A DNA stretch of 64,000 bases from Williamsia deligens (GTDB lineage: Bacteria > Actinomycetota > Actinomycetes > Mycobacteriales > Mycobacteriaceae). The notes below the pieces were generated by a model that saw nothing but the letters and a program-made list of their open reading frames with translations, was not told where the DNA came from and ran no database searches. The stretch's first letter is position 1, and every line of letters starts with the position of its first letter. Position numbers and translations under genes: made by a program. The DNA is taken from NCBI RefSeq assembly GCF_024171765.1, contig NZ_JAMTCI010000001.1, forward strand, positions 248,001 to 312,000, in the 5' to 3' direction. Positions 23,286 to 31,860 of this stretch are shown in pieces.

Positions 23286-24553
23286 CTCTTCTCCTCGTTC
23301 TCGGGGATCGGGTGCGGGACGGACGTCTCGCACGGGTCGGCGTGGAACGCGCCGAACGGGTCGTCCCAGGTCGACCACACGCCCTGACCTGCGGCCATCT
23401 CGGCGTCGGTGACACAGGCGGCACGGAGCGCGGCACGGATCGTGTCGGGGTCGGCGCGGTGCACCAGCACGACGAGGCTGGTGTGCCGGTCGCCGAACTC
23501 GGGGTCCCACCGCGCCGCGGCCAGGGCACCCCGCTCCGGGTCGACCTGCGCGAGCTCGTCCGGGCTCATCGCGGCGAGCCAGGGTCCACCGGTGGCGACG
23601 CGCAGCCCGCCGCCGGCGCTCTCCATCCACAGCGCCTCGACGGGCTGGGTCGCGAGCCACAGTCGGCCGCGCGAGCACACGACGCCCTCGAGCAACGCGT
23701 CCAACGCGTCGTGCAGGCGGCCGGGGTGGAACGGGCGGGTGGTCGTGAACTCGACGAGCTGCACCCCACAGTCGGCGTCGAGCGGAGGCTGCCCGGCGAG
23801 GAGGGGGTCGAACGGGCCCACCGAACGATCCCGGCGGGCTCCCAGCGGCATGGCCGACAGGAGCAGGGCGACGAGCTTCTCGTCGAGCGGACGTCCGGGC
23901 GCCTCCATGACCACCGGGACGTCCGGCGCGAGGCGACGGATGACGGCTCCGAACACCGCGGCGTCCCAGTTCGCGACAGCCGCACCGTGCACGACGAGCG
24001 CGTCGGCGAAGGCGACGTGTCCGACCGCGACCTGCGACAGCGTGCGCTCGTCGCCGGCGTCCCCGGAGTCGAACCCGGCCTCGGGCAGTGTCAGGTCGCC
24101 GGTGGCCTCCTCGAGCCACGTGCCTGCCGCGATGCAGCCGATGACGGCCTCGACCCGAACGTCCCGCGACGCCGGTCCGTCGACCTGACCGGGGACGCCG
24201 ACGACGTCGACGGCATCGATCGCCCAGCACAACGGCTCGGGTTCGATGAGCGGGTCGAGCGCGACGACGATCCGATCGACGTTCGTCCGCCGGTGCAGGG
24301 CGCGCAGTGTCGGCAGCAGGTCATGCCGCAGCGCGCACGAGACACATCCGTGGTCGAGGTCGATGCGGCTCACCCGTGTCTGCGTGCACCCGTCGGCGTC
24401 GACCTGACGGACGGTGCGGGTGATGACACCCAGCGACACCTCCACCAGATCGTGGTGGACGATCGCCGTCCCCGGTGCGGCCAGTCCTGTGGCGACCGCG
24501 TCGACCGCGACGGGGTCCAGCCCCGCCACCACGAACACCGGCGTCCTCTCCAC
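23282..24553 (-). CDS. CobW/COG0523-like protein without a P-loop
   Basis: A 423-aa protein related to CobW/COG0523 metallochaperones. The region that should hold the Walker A GxxGxGKT reads [17 protein letters not shown], so nucleotide binding of the usual kind is lost. The metal-site CxCC motif is reduced to [18 protein letters not shown]. The C-terminal domain ([38 protein letters not shown]) is well kept. It resembles the mycobacterial Rv0106-type protein encoded with C-minus ribosomal proteins; from memory, the M. smegmatis relative (Mrf) links zinc starvation to ribosome hibernation. Start is GTG at 24553 (VERTPVF) after AAAGAGGAGGG; an in-frame ATG at 24580 is less likely. Confidence 0.85.
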   Translation of the reverse strand: MERTPVFVVAGLDPVAVDAVATGLAAPGTAIVHHDLVEVSLGVITRTVRQVDADGCTQTRVSRIDLDHGCVSCALRHDLLPTLRALHRRTNVDRIVVALDPLIEPEPLCWAIDAVDVVGVPGQVDGPASRDVRVEAVIGCIAAGTWLEEATGDLTLPEAGFDSGDAGDERTLSQVAVGHVAFADALVVHGAAVANWDAAVFGAVIRRLAPDVPVVMEAPGRPLDEKLVALLLSAMPLGARRDRSVGPFDPLLAGQPPLDADCGVQLVEFTTTRPFHPGRLHDALDALLEGVVCSRGRLWLATQPVEALWMESAGGGLRVATGGPWLAAMSPDELAQVDPERGALAAARWDPEFGDRHTSLVVLVHRADPDTIRAALRAACVTDAEMAAGQGVWSTWDDPFGAFHADPCETSVPHPIPENEEKR

Positions 24554-24570
24554 GAGGCCCTCCTCTTTGT

Positions 24571-24629
24571 TGGAAATCATTGTCGACAAGGTGCTACCGT
24601 AGCCGCTAACGAGAACGATTACCATTTGC
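24571..24629. promoter_or_regulatory. divergent promoter region with two putative Zur boxes
   Basis: Two Fur-family-type sites lie in the 89-bp gap between divergent genes. The site at 24611-24629, GAGAACGATTACCATTTGC, is an imperfect 9-1-9 palindrome close to the AATGAT-N-ATCATT form. The site at 24571-24584 reads GACAATGATTTCCA on the minus strand, facing the COG0523-like gene. Because the genes on both sides are zinc-independent ribosomal proteins, Zur is the likely binder; this assignment is inference from gene content. Confidence 0.7.
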
Positions 24630-24642
24630 ATGAGGAGGGCAC

Positions 24643-24879
24643 GTGTCGGCACGCTGCCAGGTCACCGGGCGGGAACCCGGGTTCGGCAAGCAGGTCTCGC
24701 ACTCCCACGTCCGCACGTCGCGGCGATGGGATCCGAACCTGCAGCACAAGCGCTACTTCGTCCCCAGCGAGGGCCGCACGGTGACCCTGCGGGTCTCGGC
24801 GAAGGGCATCAAGACGATCGACCGCGACGGCATCGAGGCCGTCGTGGCACGAATCCGTGCGCGAGGAGAGAAGGTCTGA
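24643..24879 (+). CDS. rpmB: 50S ribosomal protein L28
   Basis: A 78-aa L28: [39 protein letters not shown] and a C-terminal [17 protein letters not shown]. Only one Cys remains where zinc-binding L28 has a CxxC pair, so this is a C-minus paralog. GTG start with an AGGAGGG ribosome binding site, first gene of the rightward arm, shared stop/start TGATG with rpmG. Confidence 0.95.
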   Translation: MSARCQVTGREPGFGKQVSHSHVRTSRRWDPNLQHKRYFVPSEGRTVTLRVSAKGIKTIDRDGIEAVVARIRARGEKV

Positions 24880-25049
24880 TGGCGAGCAAGAGCACCGACA
24901 TCCGTCCGGTGGTGAAGCTGAAGTCCACGGCGGGAACGGGATACACCTACGTGACGCGCAAGAACCGTCGCAACGATCCCGATCGCATGGTGATCAGGAA
25001 ATACGATCCGATGGTCCGCCGCCACGTCGACTTCCGCGAGGAGCGCTGA
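24879..25049 (+). CDS. rpmG: 50S ribosomal protein L33
   Basis: A 56-aa L33: [40 protein letters not shown] and [12 protein letters not shown]. Residues equivalent to the zinc cysteines are absent, marking the zinc-independent form. Its ATG shares a base with the rpmB stop (TGATG), so translation is coupled, and rpsN follows after 1 bp. Part of the island with L28, S14 and S18. Confidence 0.95.
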   Translation: MASKSTDIRPVVKLKSTAGTGYTYVTRKNRRNDPDRMVIRKYDPMVRRHVDFREER

Positions 25050-25050
25050 C

Positions 25051-25356
25051 ATGGCAAAGAAGTCGAAGATCAACCGAAACCTGCACCGTCGCGAGATCGT
25101 CGCCCGGTATGCCGAACGGCGTGCAGCACTGAAAGCGATCGTCCGCGACCCGAACGCCGCCGACGACGCGCGCGCTGACGCGCAACTCGCCCTGCAGCGC
25201 CTCCCCCGCGACGCCAGTCCCACCCGCGTCCGCAACCGCGACGTCGTCGACGGGCGCCCCCGCGGGTACATCGGCAAGGCCGGCGTCTCCCGCGTCCGCT
25301 TCCGCGCGATGGCCCACGACGGCGAGCTGCCCGGCATCACGAAATCGAGTTGGTGA
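25051..25356 (+). CDS. rpsN: 30S ribosomal protein S14 (long, zinc-free type)
   Basis: A 101-aa S14 of the long C-minus class: [40 protein letters not shown] and [19 protein letters not shown]. The insert and lack of CxxC...CxxC distinguish it from the 61-aa zinc-binding S14Z usual in actinobacteria. It lies 1 bp after rpmG and 5 bp before rpsR, in the Zur-type operon. Confidence 0.96.
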   Translation: MAKKSKINRNLHRREIVARYAERRAALKAIVRDPNAADDARADAQLALQRLPRDASPTRVRNRDVVDGRPRGYIGKAGVSRVRFRAMAHDGELPGITKSSW

Positions 25357-25361
25357 CACCG

Positions 25362-25616
25362 ATGGCGAAGAAGCCCCCACGCCGACGGCCTGCGTCGGAC
25401 AAGCCCGCCGCCCCGAAGCGGAACATCCTGCAGGACCGCGGGATCACCGAGGTCGACTACAAGGACGTCGCCACCCTGCGTCTGTTCCTGTCCGACCGCG
25501 GCAAGATCCGCGGACGACGTATCACCGGCCTGACACCGCAGCAGCAGCGCCAGGTGGCCACCGCGATCCGCAACGCCCGCGAGATGGCACTGCTGCCGTT
25601 CGTCTCGAGTCGCTAG
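25362..25616 (+). CDS. rpsR: 30S ribosomal protein S18
   Basis: An 84-aa S18: basic N-terminus [20 protein letters not shown], then [40 protein letters not shown] and [19 protein letters not shown]. No Cys, so a C-minus paralog. ATG at 25362 was chosen; a GTG 12 bp upstream would only add four residues. Last gene of the arm; it converges on an acyl-CoA dehydrogenase gene with 7 bp between stops. Confidence 0.96.
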   Translation: MAKKPPRRRPASDKPAAPKRNILQDRGITEVDYKDVATLRLFLSDRGKIRGRRITGLTPQQQRQVATAIRNAREMALLPFVSSR

Positions 25617-25623
25617 GCCCGCG

Positions 25624-26601
25624 TCACGCCGAGGCGAGCGCCGTGCGGGCGACGTCGTCGTAGGCGGTGGTCTCGTCGCCGAGGAGGAAACGGTCCACCT
25701 TGGCCCGACGCCAGTAGAGATGCGCGTCGTGGTCCCAGGTGAACCCGATGCCACCGTGGACCTGGATGAGGGTCTCGGTGGCCTCCTGGGCGGCCGTGGC
25801 GGCGAACGCCTTTGCCGCTGCCGACGCCAGCGGTAGCTCGTCGGGTGAGGCGTCGGCGGTCCACGCCGCCCACCACACCAGCGACCGCAGCTGCTCGACG
25901 GCGACGTAGGCGTCCACGAGCGAGTGCTTCACCGCCTGATAGGAGCCGATGGCCCGGCCGAACGCGACACGGTCCTTGGCGTACTCGACGCCCATCTCGA
26001 CTGCGCGAGCGGCGGTCCCGAGCCCCTCGGCGGCGAGGATCGTGCGACCCACCGCGGTCGCTCGATCCCACCGGGCCCGCGCGTCGGTCGCGATGACCTC
26101 GGTGTCACGCAGCGTCACGCGTCCCAGGCCCCGCGTCGGGTCGATCGGATCCGGGGTCTCGACGGAGCCTGTCGCCACGACGACGTCGTCGCCGACGAGG
26201 GCGAGGAACGACGTGGCCCCGACCGCGTCGAGCGTGGGTGCACCGGCGTCCACCACGGCGAACGCGGAGGACCCGTCCGCCAGTGCCGACAGGCGCGCGT
26301 CGTCGCCATCGAGGAGGACAGCGGCCCGCGCCCAGGTCACCACCGACGGCGCGGCCAGGACACGTCCGGCCTGCTCGGCGACGACCGCCAGATCGAGCAC
26401 GGAACCACCGCCTCCCCCGGACGCCTCGGGAACGGTGATCGACGCGAAACCACTCTGGGCCAGTCGTTCCCGGCCGGGTGCGAGGCCGCTCGCATCACCG
26501 TCGAGCGCCGCGCGGATCTGCGCGGTGGACGTCACCGACGCGAGAGAGTCACCCGCGGCCGACGCGAGGTCGCGCTGCTGGTCGTCGAGATCGAAGTTCA
26601 T
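25624..26601 (-). CDS. acyl-CoA dehydrogenase, short subunit
   Basis: A 325-aa acyl-CoA dehydrogenase-like flavoprotein subunit. N-terminal helices (MNFDLDDQQRDLASAAGDSL), then a shortened middle domain and a C-terminal four-helix part with EYAKDRVAFGRAIGSYQAVK, the FAD/CoA-contacting ATETLIQVHGGIGFTWDHDA and LYWRRAKVDRFLLGDE. The ATG overlaps the stop of the preceding, longer acyl-CoA dehydrogenase gene by ATGA. Such adjacent long and short subunits in actinobacteria form heteromeric FadE complexes that oxidise bulky CoA esters, for example steroid side chains. The substrate here is not evident. Confidence 0.92.
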   Translation of the reverse strand: MNFDLDDQQRDLASAAGDSLASVTSTAQIRAALDGDASGLAPGRERLAQSGFASITVPEASGGGGGSVLDLAVVAEQAGRVLAAPSVVTWARAAVLLDGDDARLSALADGSSAFAVVDAGAPTLDAVGATSFLALVGDDVVVATGSVETPDPIDPTRGLGRVTLRDTEVIATDARARWDRATAVGRTILAAEGLGTAARAVEMGVEYAKDRVAFGRAIGSYQAVKHSLVDAYVAVEQLRSLVWWAAWTADASPDELPLASAAAKAFAATAAQEATETLIQVHGGIGFTWDHDAHLYWRRAKVDRFLLGDETTAYDDVARTALASA

Positions 26602-27854
26602 GCCCTCTGGCCTTCCGTGCGTGCCGGGGCCTCGGACCCACCGGCGGCGACCGCGATGCTCTCGCGGAAGGTGATGTTCTTGTCGGCCCGCGGCTCGGAC
26701 GGCAGGCCGAGGACGCGTTCGCCGATCACGTTGCGCAACACCTCGTTCGTGCCGCCCGCGATGGCGAGCCCCGGCAGGCTCGCCTGGATCGCCTGCCACT
26801 GCCCGGCGTCGTCGTCGGCGTTCGCGAGGGCCCCGTCACCGTCGAGCAGGTCGACGGCGATGTCGGCGAGTTCGCGCGCCGTCGCCGTGCCCGACAGCTT
26901 TCCCGCCGACGCCTCCGGGCCGGGCATGTCGCCGCGGCTGATCGCCGACAGCAGCCGATACCCGGTGTAGCGGGTGGCCAGCGCCTGCGCGTACGCGCGG
27001 CCGAACCGCTGTCGCACGACGCCCTGGCGGGCCTCGGGCAGGTCCGGCAACCGTCGGGCGACGTGCGCCGCGACGGCGTCGGGAGAGATGCCCAGGTCAC
27101 TGCCGCCACCGCCGAGCGACAGTCGCTCGCTCATCAGGGTCGTGATGGCGACCGACCACCCCGCACCCACCTCGCCGAGACGTTCGGAGTCGGGGATGAC
27201 GACGTCGTCGAAGAAGACCTCGTTGAACTCGGCGCTGCCGCTCATCTGGCGCAGCGGGCGGGCGGTGACGCCGGGCGCCTTCATGTCGACGACGAACATG
27301 GTCAGGCCCCGGTGTTTCGCGACGTCGGGGTCCGTGCGGGTGAGCAGGATGCCGTAGTCGGCGAGGTGCGCGAGCGTCGTCCACACCTTCTGTCCGTTGA
27401 CCACCCAGTTGCCGTCGTCGGTGCGGACCGCGCGGGTGCGCAGGGCGGCGAGGTCGCTGCCGGACGCGGGCTCGCTGAAGAGCTGGCACCAGATGTCGTC
27501 GGCGCGGAGCAGTCGCTGGAGGTAGCGGTCCTTCTGGTCCTGGGTCCCGTGCGCGATCACCGTCGGACCGCACATGCCGATCCCGATGAAGTTGACCAGT
27601 CCGGGTGCGCCGGCGCGGGCGAGTTCCTGGTCGACGATGGCCTGCTGCATCGGGGTGCCGCCCTGGCCACCCGCCTCCACCGGCCAGGTGACGCCGACGA
27701 GGCCCCCGTCGTAGAGGAGCGCCTCGCGCTGCCGTGAGCGGACGTCGTCGTGACCACGCTCGCTGCGGTCGCCGAGTTCGTCGCGGTGCTCGGTGATGAA
27801 GGTGCGCACCTTCTCGCGCCAGCGTGCCTCGTCCGGGGTGTCCTCGAAATCCAT
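26598..27854 (-). CDS. acyl-CoA dehydrogenase, long subunit
   Basis: A 418-aa acyl-CoA dehydrogenase. Residues 1-130 helical (DFEDTPDEARWREKVRTFI), then the flavin-contacting strand WCQLFSEPASGSDLAALRT, WVVNGQKVWTTLAHLADYGI, and the C-terminal domain with RLLSAISRGDM and LAIAGGTNEVLRNVIGERVL near 375-395. The start at 27854 gives the usual family N-terminus; the open frame continues upstream without family features. Coupled by ATGA to the short subunit downstream. No enoyl-CoA hydratase or thiolase accompanies the pair, so the pathway is unclear. Confidence 0.94.
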   Translation of the reverse strand: MDFEDTPDEARWREKVRTFITEHRDELGDRSERGHDDVRSRQREALLYDGGLVGVTWPVEAGGQGGTPMQQAIVDQELARAGAPGLVNFIGIGMCGPTVIAHGTQDQKDRYLQRLLRADDIWCQLFSEPASGSDLAALRTRAVRTDDGNWVVNGQKVWTTLAHLADYGILLTRTDPDVAKHRGLTMFVVDMKAPGVTARPLRQMSGSAEFNEVFFDDVVIPDSERLGEVGAGWSVAITTLMSERLSLGGGGSDLGISPDAVAAHVARRLPDLPEARQGVVRQRFGRAYAQALATRYTGYRLLSAISRGDMPGPEASAGKLSGTATARELADIAVDLLDGDGALANADDDAGQWQAIQASLPGLAIAGGTNEVLRNVIGERVLGLPSEPRADKNITFRESIAVAAGGSEAPARTEGQRA

Positions 27855-27965
27855 CGCGCCCTTCCGCGGCCGTCGGCACGGCCTCTCCCGCCACTGTACG
27901 AGCGGGACCGTGAGCGGCGTCACAGGCGGCGTGCACGGCCGGGCGGTGGCGTTCCGGCACGCACG

Positions 27966-27971
27966 TAGGAT
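27966..27971 (+). promoter_or_regulatory. -10 hexamer of a leaderless promoter for the AEC gene
   Basis: TAGGAT, then 6 nt, then the GTG at 27978. No ribosome binding site is present before the start. Confidence 0.6.
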
Positions 27972-27977
27972 CCCCCG

Positions 27978-28913
27978 GTGTCCGGAGTGGTCCAGGGGTT
28001 CACCGTCATCTTCATCCTCATCGGGGTGGGATGGGTCCTCGGACGGACGGGGACGCTCGGACCCGACGCGCACCAGGTGTTGTCGCGGCTGGTGTTCTTC
28101 GTCTTCACCCCGGCGCTGCTGCTGCACTCGTTGTCGACCACCGACGTCGCGCAGATCTTCTCCACAACGCTCGTGATCGCCGGGGGCAGTGCGTTCGCGG
28201 TCGGGGCGGTCTACTTCGTCCTCGCCCGGACGGTGCTGCGACGTCAGATCCCCGAGGCGGTGATCGGCGCGCTGTCGTCGAGTTACGTCAACAGCGCGAA
28301 CCTGGGCATCCCCATCGCCATCTTCGTCCTCAAGGACGCGACGTTCGTGGCGCCGCTGCTGCTGTTCCAGATCATGATCTACTCGCCGATCGCGCTGACC
28401 ATGCTCGACCTGACCGCACTGCGCTCGGGCACCGGACGGATCACGCTGCGCGACACCGTCGTCGCGCCGCTGACGAACCCGATCGTCATCGGCGGCCTGA
28501 TCGGCCTGGTGATCTCGCTGACGGGGACGACACTCCCCCACGCAGTCGAGGAACCGATCGGGATGCTCGGCAACGCGTCCGTGCCGGGTGCGTTGCTCGC
28601 GTTCGGGCTGTCGCTGACCGGCGTGAGCGTGTTGCGCAAGGGCAACAGCCCACGCCGTGACGTCGCGCTGGCGTCGGTGATGAAGATGATCGTGCAGCCC
28701 GTCCTCGTGTTCGTGCTGGCGTACTTCCTGTTCGACGAACGCGGACACAACCTGTTCGCCCAGGTGGTCATCGCCGCGCTACCGACCGCGCAGAACGTCC
28801 TCGTCTACGCCACCCGCTACCAGCGCGGGGTGGTGCTCGCTCGCGACAGCGCCCTGGTCACCACGCTCATCTCGATCCCGGTCATCGCCGTGATCGCCGC
28901 GCTTCTCGCCTGA
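27978..28913 (+). CDS. AEC-family transporter (auxin efflux carrier type)
   Basis: A 311-aa membrane protein with about ten hydrophobic helices in two halves. Family signs are the opening GFTVIFILIGVGWVLGRTG, the cross-over region SSYVNSANLGIPIAIFVLKD near residue 97-116 with the NxxNxxxP-like pattern, and VIAALPTAQNVLVYATRYQ near 260-278 in the second half. Bacterial members export or import small organic acids; substrate unknown. GTG start set by the TAGGAT-N6 promoter. Its last 135 bp are overlapped on the other strand by the EamA gene. Confidence 0.9.
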   Translation: MSGVVQGFTVIFILIGVGWVLGRTGTLGPDAHQVLSRLVFFVFTPALLLHSLSTTDVAQIFSTTLVIAGGSAFAVGAVYFVLARTVLRRQIPEAVIGALSSSYVNSANLGIPIAIFVLKDATFVAPLLLFQIMIYSPIALTMLDLTALRSGTGRITLRDTVVAPLTNPIVIGGLIGLVISLTGTTLPHAVEEPIGMLGNASVPGALLAFGLSLTGVSVLRKGNSPRRDVALASVMKMIVQPVLVFVLAYFLFDERGHNLFAQVVIAALPTAQNVLVYATRYQRGVVLARDSALVTTLISIPVIAVIAALLA

Positions 28914-29819
28914 CCGCTCGCCGAGTTTCACCGCGACGACCCCGGCGAGGATCAGTGCCCCGCCGGCGAACTGGATCGGGCGCGGGATCTCCGCGAGCAG
29001 CGCCCAGCTCCACAGGACACCCGCCAGGACCTCGCTGAGGCCCACGAACGACGCCACCCGCGGCCCGAGTCGCCGGGCACCGATCACACCGGTGACGTAC
29101 GCGGTCGCCGCCGTCACGACGCCGAGGACGGCCACGGCGACCCACGGCGACGTCGCGACACCGGCGTAGGCGATCGGGCCGCTCCCGACACGCATCGGCA
29201 TCGCACCGACGGCGCCCAGCACCGCGAGCACCAGTGCGCCGACCACGAGGCCGGCACCGGCGAGCGCGAGCGGCGGCAGTCCCGAGTCGTCGTCGGCGGA
29301 GATGAGGAAGTAGGCCGCGGCGCCGACCATCGCACCGAACGCCCAGGCGACCCCGGTCCCGGAGACGCCGCCCGACGAGGCCAGGTCGAGGACGAGGACC
29401 AGCCCGACCGCGCAGATGCCGACACCGGCGGTCGTCACGGCCGACGGCCGTTGTCCCCGTCGGGCCCAGAGCCACAGGACCACGGCGGCCGGGGCGGTGT
29501 ACTCGATGAGCAGCGCCGGGCCCACCTGCATCGACTGGACAGCGGAGAAGTAGCAGAACTGCGCACCGGCGACCGCGAGGAGCCCGTAGAGGGCGATGCT
29601 CGTGACGTTGCGACGCAGCAGGTGCCACCGACCCCGCAACGCGCGGATCGCGAGCGGCGCGACGACCGCGGCACCCAGCGCGATACGCAGGGTGACGACA
29701 ACCCCCGGCGACCACCCGCCCTCCAGCATCGGGCGCGCGATCGCCCCCGACAGGCCGAACGAGAACGCGGAGACCAGAGCGACCACCAGCCCCACACCCA
29801 CACGCCTGTCATCACCCAT
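28779..29819 (-). CDS. EamA/DMT-family permease with an antisense-derived tail
   Basis: A drug/metabolite-transporter protein of 346 aa with ten membrane helices in two EamA halves (VGLVVALVSAFSFGLSGAIA; then GLLAVAGAQFCYFSAVQSMQ; second half ending GGALILAGVVAVKLGER). After the last helix, about 45 highly charged residues (KRGDHGDDRDRDERGDQG onward) are read from the strand opposite the end of the AEC gene. Homologues usually stop near the last helix, so the original stop seems to have been lost, giving a 135-bp tail-to-tail overlap. Start 29819 (MGDDRR) or 29828 (MKRMGDD) are equally possible. Confidence 0.85.
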   Translation of the reverse strand: MGDDRRVGVGLVVALVSAFSFGLSGAIARPMLEGGWSPGVVVTLRIALGAAVVAPLAIRALRGRWHLLRRNVTSIALYGLLAVAGAQFCYFSAVQSMQVGPALLIEYTAPAAVVLWLWARRGQRPSAVTTAGVGICAVGLVLVLDLASSGGVSGTGVAWAFGAMVGAAAYFLISADDDSGLPPLALAGAGLVVGALVLAVLGAVGAMPMRVGSGPIAYAGVATSPWVAVAVLGVVTAATAYVTGVIGARRLGPRVASFVGLSEVLAGVLWSWALLAEIPRPIQFAGGALILAGVVAVKLGERSGEKRGDHGDDRDRDERGDQGAVASEHHPALVAGGVDEDVLRGR

Positions 29820-29855
29820 GCGCTTCATGGGTCATGACGCTAGGTGGCGTCGAGG

Positions 29856-29861
29856 TAATGT
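29856..29861 (+). promoter_or_regulatory. -10 hexamer of a leaderless promoter for the CGNR gene
   Basis: TAATGT, 6 nt, then the GTG at 29868. Confidence 0.6.
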
Positions 29862-29867
29862 GTCAAC

Positions 29868-30422
29868 GTGGTTTTCACCGATGACACCGAGATGTCGTTG
29901 CAGGCTGCGGTCGCGCTGGTCAACACCGCGGAGGACCCCGACACCCTCACGACGGTCGACGAGCTCCTCGAGTTCGTGCGCCGGCAGGGCTTCACCGGAC
30001 GTGTCGACGCCGACCGCGCCGAGCTCGACGAGGTCCGCGCCGCACGTCCACGACTGCGGGCACTGTTCACCGCGAGCACCACCGACGCCGTCGACCTGGT
30101 GAACGCACTGCTCTCCGACCACCACGCGACTCCCCGCCTGGTGCGTCACGACGACCAGGACTGGCACATCCACGCCGTCGACGACGACGCCCCGCTCGCC
30201 GCCCGGATGCTCGTCGAGGCCGCGATGGCGATGGTCGACGTCATCCGCGCCGACGAGATGTCGCGCTTCTCCGTCTGCGACGACGACGACTGCCGTGCGC
30301 TCGTGATCGACCTCTCGCGCAACCGGTCTCGTCGCTACTGCTCCACCACCTGCGGCAACCGCAACGCCGTGGCGGCCTATCGGTCACGTCGGAGGGTCTC
30401 CGGGACCGACGGTGGGCGTTAG
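29868..30422 (+). CDS. CGNR zinc-finger / ABATE-domain regulator
   Basis: A 184-aa probable transcription regulator. The N-terminal ABATE-like helical region (about 1-130, with LLEFVRRQGFTGRVDADRAE) is followed by the CGNR zinc finger near 140-180: FSVCDDDDCRALVIDLSRN then RRYCSTTCGNRNAVAAYRSR, with four Cys positioned to hold zinc. Such proteins often regulate a neighbouring divergent gene; here that is the EamA exporter at 28779-29819, 48 bp away, so control of that exporter is a reasonable inference. Start GTG set by the TAATGT-N6 promoter. Confidence 0.9.
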   Translation: MVFTDDTEMSLQAAVALVNTAEDPDTLTTVDELLEFVRRQGFTGRVDADRAELDEVRAARPRLRALFTASTTDAVDLVNALLSDHHATPRLVRHDDQDWHIHAVDDDAPLAARMLVEAAMAMVDVIRADEMSRFSVCDDDDCRALVIDLSRNRSRRYCSTTCGNRNAVAAYRSRRRVSGTDGGR

Positions 30423-30425
30423 GGT
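30420..30425 (+). promoter_or_regulatory. -10 hexamer of a leaderless promoter for the DUF1707 gene
   Basis: TAGGGT, whose first base lies within the stop codon of the preceding gene, then 6 nt, then the ATG at 30432. Confidence 0.6.
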
Positions 30426-30431
30426 CGCACC

Positions 30432-31052
30432 ATGAGCGATCTGCCCGCCGAGCGACCCGACGAGCGACCCGCGACGCGGGTGTCGGACGCCGACCGCAGT
30501 CGCGTCCACGACATCCTCGCGGCCGCGATGGCGCAGGGGTATCTCAGCCCCACCGAGTACGAGACCCGCGCGGACAAGGCGGTGGTGGCGCGCACGACGG
30601 ACGACCTCGCCCCGCTGACCAGCAACCTTCCCGTCGATGCGATCGCGGGGTCGGTCTCCGCGACCGCACCTCCCGGACAGGCTCCGGTACAGCGCCTGAT
30701 CGCCGTGATGAGCGGGGCGGAACTCGCCGGCGACGTCGCCGTCTCGGGCACTCTGACCGCGGTGGCGTTCTGGGGCGGCGTCAGCATCGACCTCCGCGAC
30801 GCCCGGTTCACCACAGGTGCCCTCGACATCCAGGCGACGGCCGTCATGGGCGGGATCGAGATCGTCGTCGGACCCGAGGTCGAGGTCGACATCCGGGGCG
30901 TCGGGATCATGGGTGGCTTCGACCGCCGCGCGTCCGGCCCGGGCTCGTCGACCCGCGGTGCCCGGGTGACGATCACGGGCGCGGCGCTCATGGGTGGGGT
31001 GTCGGTGGAACGCAAGGGCCCGGCGATCGACACCCGCAAGAAGCTCAGCTGA
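30432..31052 (+). CDS. DUF1707 (SHOCT-like) protein with LiaF-like C-terminal domain
   Basis: A 206-aa soluble protein. The DUF1707 segment is near residues 18-60: RVSDADRSRVHDILAAAMAQ then GYLSPTEYETRADKAVVART. The C-terminal half is a repetitive Gly/Val beta structure (VAFWGGVSIDLRDARF, ATAVMGGIEIVVGPEVEVDI, GVGIMGGFDRRASG, GAALMGGVSVERKG) like the C-terminal domain of LiaF/VraT-type cell-wall stress proteins. A regulatory or scaffolding role in envelope stress is suggested by domain kinship only. It converges on the DUF72 gene with an 8-bp overlap. Confidence 0.88.
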   Translation: MSDLPAERPDERPATRVSDADRSRVHDILAAAMAQGYLSPTEYETRADKAVVARTTDDLAPLTSNLPVDAIAGSVSATAPPGQAPVQRLIAVMSGAELAGDVAVSGTLTAVAFWGGVSIDLRDARFTTGALDIQATAVMGGIEIVVGPEVEVDIRGVGIMGGFDRRASGPGSSTRGARVTITGAALMGGVSVERKGPAIDTRKKLS

Positions 31053-31851
31053 GGCGGTCGAGCAGACCCCGCGCATCGAACGGCGCGTGCACCTTCACGT
31101 CGTTGTCGAAATAGGCGTAGATGTCGCCGCGGTGACGTCGCAGCGTGGCCGCCCATTTGTCGAGTGACTCGGCGGAATAGCCGCTCACATAGAGCTTCTC
31201 GTCCCCGTGGAGTCGGCAGTAGGTGAAGTCGGCGGTCTTCTCGTCCATCACCGGGTAGAGGTGTGCCGCGTCGGCGAGCACCAACGCGACCCCGGCATCA
31301 CGCAGCAGACGCACCGCCCGCGACGACTCGAACGTGGCGTGGCGGACCTCGACCGCATGTCGCACGGGCCGGTCGGCGTCGACGTCGAACCAGTCGCGTC
31401 CGTCGAGCCGCTCGTCGTGGTGCCGCGCGATCTCCGCTGCCGCGACGGTGGTCCGGGGTAACCCGTCGAGGAACGGACCGAGCCGGTCGGGGTCGAACCG
31501 CATACTCGGCGGGAGCTGCCACAGCACCGGACCGAGCTTGGGCCCCAACGCCAGCACGCCGGAGGCGAAGAAGTTCGCCACCGGCGCGTCGACGTCGCGC
31601 AGCTTCTTCATGTGGGTGATGAACCGCGGGCCCTTCACCGAGAAGGCGAAGTCGTCCGGGGTCTGCTCCGCCCACCGCCGGAAGCTGTCCGGCTTCTGTA
31701 GCGAGTAGAAGGTGCCGTTGATCTCGACCGAGTTCAGCGTGGACGAGAGGTACTCCAGTTCACGCCGCTGGACGAGGCCCTTCGGATAGAAGGTCCCCCG
31801 CCAGGGCGGGTACACCCATCCCGAGGTGCCGACGCGAACAGTGCGTGTCAT
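31045..31851 (-). CDS. DUF72 (YecE-like) protein
   Basis: A 268-aa DUF72 protein, predicted TIM-barrel. Typical features: RVGTSGWVYPPWRGTFYPKG at the N-terminus, TLNSVEINGTFYSLQKPDSF near 38-57, FAFSVKGPRFITHMKKL near 70, VLWQLPPSMRFDPDRL near 110, VEVRHATFES near 168 and DIYAYFDNDVKVHAP near 245. The enzymatic activity of the family is not established. It overlaps the end of the convergent DUF1707 gene by 8 bp and starts 9 bp after the VWA gene stop in the same direction, so it may belong to the MoxR/VWA transcript. Confidence 0.92.
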   Translation of the reverse strand: MTRTVRVGTSGWVYPPWRGTFYPKGLVQRRELEYLSSTLNSVEINGTFYSLQKPDSFRRWAEQTPDDFAFSVKGPRFITHMKKLRDVDAPVANFFASGVLALGPKLGPVLWQLPPSMRFDPDRLGPFLDGLPRTTVAAAEIARHHDERLDGRDWFDVDADRPVRHAVEVRHATFESSRAVRLLRDAGVALVLADAAHLYPVMDEKTADFTYCRLHGDEKLYVSGYSAESLDKWAATLRRHRGDIYAYFDNDVKVHAPFDARGLLDRLS

Positions 31852-31860
31852 GCACCTGTA

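Noticed and set aside
24571-24629. Fur (iron) boxes
   Set aside because: The palindromes are of the shared Fur/Zur type, but both flanking operons encode zinc-free ribosomal proteins, so zinc control is better supported.
27097-27960. Alternative 287-codon minus-strand frame within the acyl-CoA dehydrogenase region
   Set aside because: It is a shifted frame of the real acyl-CoA dehydrogenase gene with low-complexity Arg/Pro/His content.
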